This document shows positions 58,461-64,000 of a DNA stretch of 64,000 nt, one piece after another. Location: contig NC_060060.1 in the NCBI RefSeq assembly GCF_020283565.1, forward strand, positions 59,257,257-59,321,256, written 5' to 3'. Below the pieces are notes generated by a model. The model did no database searches. It was not told where the DNA came from and worked only from the letters and a program-made list of their open reading frames with translations. The position numbers and the translations under genes are program-made. Position 1 is the stretch's first letter; each line of letters opens with the position of its first letter. Source of the stretch: Trifolium pratense. Taxonomy: Eukaryota > Streptophyta > Magnoliopsida > Fabales > Fabaceae.

Positions 58461-61400
58461 ATTGGGGGTTACCAAGTAGAAGTTTTTAGTAATCCATGGA
58501 TATTCCATCATACTATTTAGGACGATGACCTATCACGACTTTAATTATCTCCCTAAATGTCTTTACTCCTACAAAAACTTTTAGATATGTTTACAAATCC
58601 TAATTCAATTGACAGAAATGTCAAAATTGTTATATTGAACGTCATGATCGGAGTTTAAAATTCGATCCCTCCACTTTAAATGTGGGTTTTCATTGATTTG
58701 TCATTTTATCTATCTATCAAGCTTTCAGTATATGTTTGAAAGTTTATAAATGGATGAGAATTGGACCGTTATATTAATTACCTATGAAAATTGGACCGTT
58801 ATATTAATTATCACATGTGAAATTAAAGATTTAGAACAGGTCAAATTAATCAAGATCCGGGTTATTACCAACATAATTGGATGTCATAATTATCATGTGA
58901 TGCCTTTGTACGCTAATTTTTTTTTTTTTTAAAAAAATCAAGATCCGGGTTATAATTCATTAGCTAGAGTACTAACATTTGAACATACTCGAAAGACAGG
59001 AGAAAGAGAAACAAGAGAAATTGAGAGGTTAAATAGACCGTTATTCGAGTACATGGGTGCCCATGTACCTGACACGACAAGGAAAATTAGAGGGGGACCA
59101 ATCTTTCTCATAAAACACACTACACACTCAAGACTTTGTTCATAGCAAATTCCTAGTAAGACCCCCTAAATCTATTGAGAATAATGTTTAAATATCTTTT
59201 TGAATATTAATCTAGGCTTACTTTAATAAAAATTAATCTCCAGATAATACTTCGATAGTAAGCAGATATATAGCGTCAGTTACCAAACAGGACTAGGGGA
59301 GGAATTTGAAAGTACTTAATCACCTGTTCTCATCTGAAGCTCAATTTATTATAATTGCTCTTTACTTTAATTGCTATTTACTGTTACTTGTCAAAACCCC
59401 CACTCAATCAAACAAAGCGAATGCAAAACCTTTTACTTTAATTTACTTTATTTGCATAAAGTTCCTAATCAAAACTGATAACTTTGGCACAATCCTTGTA
59501 GAGAACGATAACTTACTACTTTATTACTTTGTAGCGATTCTGTGCACATGCAGAACCTCCGTCGGCATGTCCTAAACCAATTTTAGCACACTGTGAACAA
59601 GTTTTTACACTATAGTAAAAATTGTTAAAAAATTGTTTTTTCTTAAATAAAAAAATAAATTATTTTAGGGATTTTGTTTTTTTTTTGTTTTGGTCCTTCA
59701 TTAACTTTTTTTTTGTTTTGCTCCTTCTTTTGTCACGTCAGCATGCAACATGTCATGCCGTTAGCCACATCAGCATTTTTGAGAGGGGAGGAACGAAAAC
59801 CAAAAGGAATTGGACATGCAGGAACCGTTTTAAAAAAAAAAAAAACATACAGGGACTAAAACCAAAAAAACGGGAACATACAGGGACCAATGTGATATTT
59901 ATGCCTTTATATTATTTAGGATTTGTTTAAAATTTATAGGATTAGTTTGTTATTTTAAAATATATATATGATTTATTTTTATGTAGCTCTATATATAGAG
60001 TCGTATAGTTATGAATAATATATGCAAGAAAAAGAAAGTATTCTCCATATAACAATATATTTCATTCTCCATATAAATATAAAAATATATCTCACCAAAT
60101 TATGTAATACCAAAAACATAAAAAAAACCATATCATCCTTTTTATTTGGAAGTTTGTTGGGGAGGGGATGAGGGAACTTCGTGGAATGGGGGAATATTAA
60201 AATAGGGAGAAAAGAGAAATTTAATAAATGAAACTTATTTTACTACAAAAATCAAACACTCAATAATATTTTTTTAAAAAAAAAAGTGAAAGAAAAAAAC
60301 ACTTTAAAACTTGATATAAGAGTGAAGCAACATAGATTGTGACCGTGTGTTAAATAAAGTTTTGTTGCTGATATCACATATGATTATTCCTATGCCAATG
60401 TTTTTCTCTTCTCCATTATCTTTGATTCTTTTTACAATCATTAGAGGAATCTAAGAGTAACACAAGCAAAAAATGATTAGAGAACCAATCACTTCATCTT
60501 GGACTTTGAGGCACCTAATACCTAACTTTACTCACCAATTGGTTTAAGGGCCATCCATTTGGTACAATTGGATCATTGACACCTATCCTATCTTGTAAAG
60601 CAAGAGGACCCCTCAAGTCATGGCCGTAAAAAATGTACTACTAGCATTAGCTTGACGTTTACAAGAAGAACAACTTATGAGTAATTAAATTCATCATACT
60701 TGCCCAAACGGAAAGCAAGGCTAATCATGGCCTATTGAAGACAAAATTTGTCTCCTTTTCACAAAGGAAGAAAAAGTTGATATGGATGGATGGTGAATGC
60801 ATCTCTATTATTCTTTCCCCATGCAGTTTCTAGCACAAAAAATAAAAAATAAAAAAAAATGAAAGAAATTTATCATAGGGGACGTCCACCCCCACTGGAG
60901 CGTTTACTAGAGGGACTGTGCCATCCTGAGTGGAGCGACCACATAAAGGACATGCCATCCCTAGTGTGGTGCTCAATCTCCACCTTTTTCTTTTCTTTTC
61001 AATTTTGCTTATTAAGGTTAGGGTTAGAAGGGTTTTTAAGGTTAGAGTTCAGGGTTGAGGTAGTTTGCGTGATATTAGAACACTATTTTCACGTCTAGAT
61101 ACAAAATTTGCTATGGTATTGAGAAACTATCATTTGTAGCTTTTGGTAGACGTATAGTGTTGCCGCGGCATCTAAGAAAACCAAACACCGGCCAAAAGAT
61201 GTTGGAAAATATCTAACAATTTTCCTTTGGGAATCAAATTCCAATCAATCACCAAGACATTTTCTAGAACTTTTAGTAACATTGCATATGTTTGTTTCTC
61301 AAAAACGTTACAAATTCAAGTCACACTCTCACTAGGAATACAAAATAATGATCCTAAGTGCACGTAGGGGCACCTTAGCTTGTAAACCTAGGAGTTTTTG

Positions 61401-62340
61401 TTTTTTGCTTGTACATGCGTTAGTGACACTTCACCAAACACCAACATAGACCAACCAATTCATGAATGTGATTAACAGCTGATAGAGAGATTGATATATA
61501 AAGCGAAACTAAAAAAATAGTAAAGTTTAATATGACAATGACATGCAATGATGCAGCCATAGTTTTCTTGCTATAAAACAAAACTATGAATCAAGTGGTG
61601 TTCCTTAAAGGCAAATTAATGTGATTGGTAAAAAATGTTAACACTCGCTTTCTATGATTTAACTCCACAATGTAAATAATTTTTTGTTTGTATTATTAGG
61701 CGACATCTATTGACTTTTATCTTATGTCCTGTTTGCTTCAAACTGTTCATTATTAAATGAATTTTATCTCATCTTATCTTCTTATCTAACTAGCCCTCAC
61801 TGTAAGTATAGCTTCTTTCACTACTTGTCAATACTTGTAGTAACTAATGTTGCTAACTGCCACGCTCCAATTTGGTAGTATTTAAGCAAAAGTGATGAAT
61901 CAAATAAGTTAAGCAAAGATATTTTAACTACGTTGGCATTTCTTCATTTATCTTAAAAAGTGAGTCATCACACAACTATTATAAAAGAGAAAGAAAAAAA
62001 GAATACAAAACTTGGCGTGACTAGACCAAAACTTAAATGGAAGCTAAAAAATTATTACGGTCTCATTAAAAAATTACCTTCAAAACCCAAAGGAAAAAAC
62101 TAGGCGAAGGAAAAAAGACTGCAGTGCTCCAAAGTTTAGCAAAATTTATTTCCAGGGACAAAATATGTTTCTAGAAAAAGAATATATTATGAGATATAGT
62201 ATCCCACCATTGAAAGTCGAGAATAACAAACCAATCTTTTATATTATAAGCTTGTATACAGAAGCAAACTCTAAACCCTAATTTGTTTTCTCTGTTTTCC
62301 CTCCATTTTATCTTGCAATTTTTATTAAAAAATAATACAA
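58461..62340. other. Gene-poor, repeat-scarred DNA
   Basis: AT-rich. 58595-58680 resembles a degenerate tRNA-derived SINE (AATTCAATTGACAGAAATG ... AAATTCGATCCCTCC), related to the piece at 54131. 58748-58812 holds two GAAAATTGGACCGTTATATT-like repeats. 59675-59890 has GGTCC/GGGACTAAAACC motifs of a worn foldback element. No gene, RNA gene or intact transposon recognised. Confidence 0.45.
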
Positions 62341-62415
62341 TTTTGTCTTGACTAGGATTCGAACCCACAACCCTTCAATGCAAGGCAATATTTCCAACCA
62401 TTATGGCAAGTATAT
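62341..62415 (-). mobile_element. Possible tRNA-derived SINE head
   Basis: On the - strand: TAATGGTTGGAAATATTGCC (A-box-like) followed by TGTGGGTTCGAATCCTAG (a good B box) at about 62353-62370. Spacing is right for an internal pol III promoter, but it does not fold into a full tRNA and I see no clear tail or target repeats. Confidence 0.4.
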
Positions 62416-63590
62416 CAGTTGTGATTAAAATTATGTGCAATAATTGATAAGCACCATCAATTTTAAAAGTATATCATATCAAAATTATTGTTGACTATAT
62501 TATTCATCACGAAATATTTTTATGTCTTTCCTGATCAATGATTTTTTTTTTTCTACCGGATCATAAATTTAGAGAATAATTATCATGTGAGATTTGGAAA
62601 GTTATTATCACGTGTAATTTGGAAAGTTATTATCAAACTCAATTCTACTAAATCAATTTTTTTTGCAATACAACCAAACACAACCATAGTCATGTCACTA
62701 ATCACATTCATTATTTTGTTTTTAATATTGCAGATTTAATATTAACAGTTGATCAATTGATATAATATGCACTAGCAGACCAATTGTGATTTAAATTATG
62801 TCCACAAAGTGTTAAGCTCCATCAACTTTCATAGGAAAGATTTCATACGACAATTAAGCACCATCAATTTTCATTGCACAATTTAAACAATTAAAAACCG
62901 ATAATCTCTTATATTATAAGCTTGCTAACATAAGCTAACCCTAAACCAAATTTTTTCCCCCTCATTTTCTCTTTCTTTTTATTGCAGCTTTATATTAAAA
63001 ATATACAGATTTGTCATCGAACCAGCATCTCTTACTTACAATAAAACATTTCAACCGCTAAAACATGTGCTTCAATTATGAAAGAATTTAGGAATCCTAA
63101 TATGTTAACCCTGTTTTCAATAAATTTGATCGAACGGCGGAATTAATCACAATTTTTATTTATTTATGGATGTCTACTTAAGTTTATGTTCTTGATTACG
63201 TCTTTAATTTTTTTTTTAACCTTTAATTATCATCAATTTTTTAACCTTTAGTTATCAGCAATTTTTTTTAATAAGTAAACAAAACGATGGGGTTCAAAAA
63301 TTATTTAAAAAATATATAAAATATAAAATAAGCACATAAACAAATATAGAATAATTAGTCCATGAAATTCCCTATACTACTCTTATTGAAAATGCTCTTA
63401 GAATTTTTGTATTTTATTTTTTATTGTTACATATTACACCTAATTAGACCCATGCAAAGTTCTAGTATTATAGAAAGACTATTAACGCACTGATTTCCTT
63501 CCCTGAAGATGAGAAATAAAAGTTATCTTTTTGGTAAAATCAACACAACTCAACCAAAGATTCATAAGTCGCCAAGGAATTATATCATAA
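62416..63590. other. Intergenic, no gene seen
   Basis: AT-rich. GAAAGTTATTATCACGTG-like sequence is repeated near 62580-62630, and AACCTTTAATTATCA near 63220-63260. Nothing coding. Confidence 0.35.
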
Positions 63591-63606
63591 TTACATAAAG
63601 CTAAAT

Positions 63607-63930
63607 TCACCATGAAAGAATATGTTTCCAACCAGAGTTGATGTGACCCACGAGAGTATAGGAAGTTTCAACAGCAATCAATACATGAAAAGCGTGAAAA
63701 GCGTACGAGGCACCCAAATATTTAGCAAAACTACTCAGTGTAGTTGTCGAGCAATCACGAAAGATTCCTCCACAAGCAGCCACACCAGGATATCCAAGGG
63801 CTGCACTATCAGTATTAATTGCATTTGATCCAAGAAACTTTAGGAGGATACCAATAATTTCTTTTATTACCGGAGCTTTGGGGGATGTATCTGATCCGAA
63901 AAAGCTTTGAGAATTTGAAACTATCACCAC
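63607..63930 (-). pseudogene. LINE-type RNase H remnant
   Basis: The - strand frame contains NTDSAALGYPGVAACGGIFR, the start of a plant LINE RNase H domain (normally NTDGA...GGIFRD), followed by FAKYLGASYAFHA. The downstream helix is scrambled (VLIAVETSYTLVG, NSGWKHILSW), showing frame damage, and the DG pair reads DS. It is a different copy from the LINE at 35.7-38.6 kb. Only this domain is seen, so it is a decayed fragment. Confidence 0.75.
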
Positions 63931-64000
63931 TTGAACTTAATAGACTCAAAACTCTTACTTAATAGACTCAAAATTCTTACCACTTGAACCAACTAATTTT

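Noticed and set aside
59622..59930. 102-aa open frame
   Set aside because: Runs through poly-T/poly-A and a worn foldback repeat; no protein-like composition.
62341..62415. Functional tRNA gene
   Set aside because: Good B box but no acceptor stem pairing or anticodon arm; more like a SINE head.
1..64000. CRISPR array, bacterial operon or phage
   Set aside because: Split plant genes, MIR166, SINEs and copia elements show plant nuclear DNA; no spaced identical repeats were seen.

Overview
This is AT-rich eukaryotic nuclear DNA from a flowering plant. The split kinase gene, the intronless SAUR gene, MIR166, the Ty1/copia element and many Stowaway/hAT-type MITEs and tRNA-derived SINEs point to a eudicot. 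A papilionoid legume of the Medicago/Trifolium/Pisum group is my inference from repeat style and protein resemblance; I could not test it by search.

Layout. 1-8 kb: an 11-exon CDPK-related kinase (CRK) gene on the + strand, with a first intron of 2.76 kb that holds a diverged tandem duplication. 8-14.7 kb: intergenic, with MITEs, a higher-order minisatellite at 11.1-11.9 kb and a SINE with target duplications. 14.7-15.4 kb: a His-rich SAUR gene (-) with a TATA box. 15.4-20.8 kb: intergenic with Stowaway elements. 20.9-29.2 kb: a very young, full-length copia retrotransposon (two 1308-bp LTRs, PBS, PPT, gag-pol with one in-frame TAG), inserted in the middle of a Stowaway-like MITE whose intact sibling lies just downstream. 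29.4-33.4 kb: MITEs and a second SINE. 33.4-34.5 kb: an intronless multi-span membrane protein gene (-). 35.7-38.6 kb: a dead LINE (zinc-binding RT region plus RNase H), split by a 1.87-kb solo LTR. 40.5-42.2 kb: a tandem LTR-like array. 45.07-45.27 kb: a MIR166 hairpin (-). 45.6-52.5 kb: two 883-bp, nearly identical direct repeats enclosing a patchwork of exons from at least three unrelated genes. 52.5-64 kb: gene-poor repeats, including a 398-bp foldback element, a palindrome array, a hAT-like element nested in an LTR fragment, and a LINE RNase H remnant at the end.

Functional genes supported here are the CRK kinase, the SAUR, the membrane protein and MIR166 (whose known targets are the HD-ZIP III mRNAs). 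They are independent units, not an operon or cluster. The most unusual object is the 45.6-52.5 kb block. On the - strand a promoter/5'-leader-like segment is followed by lysyl-tRNA synthetase OB-fold exons and then PH/RCC1 (PRAF-type) exons, with introns retained. A MYB C-terminal exon is embedded in the opposite orientation. This looks like DNA-level gene-fragment capture and a possible chimeric transcription unit.
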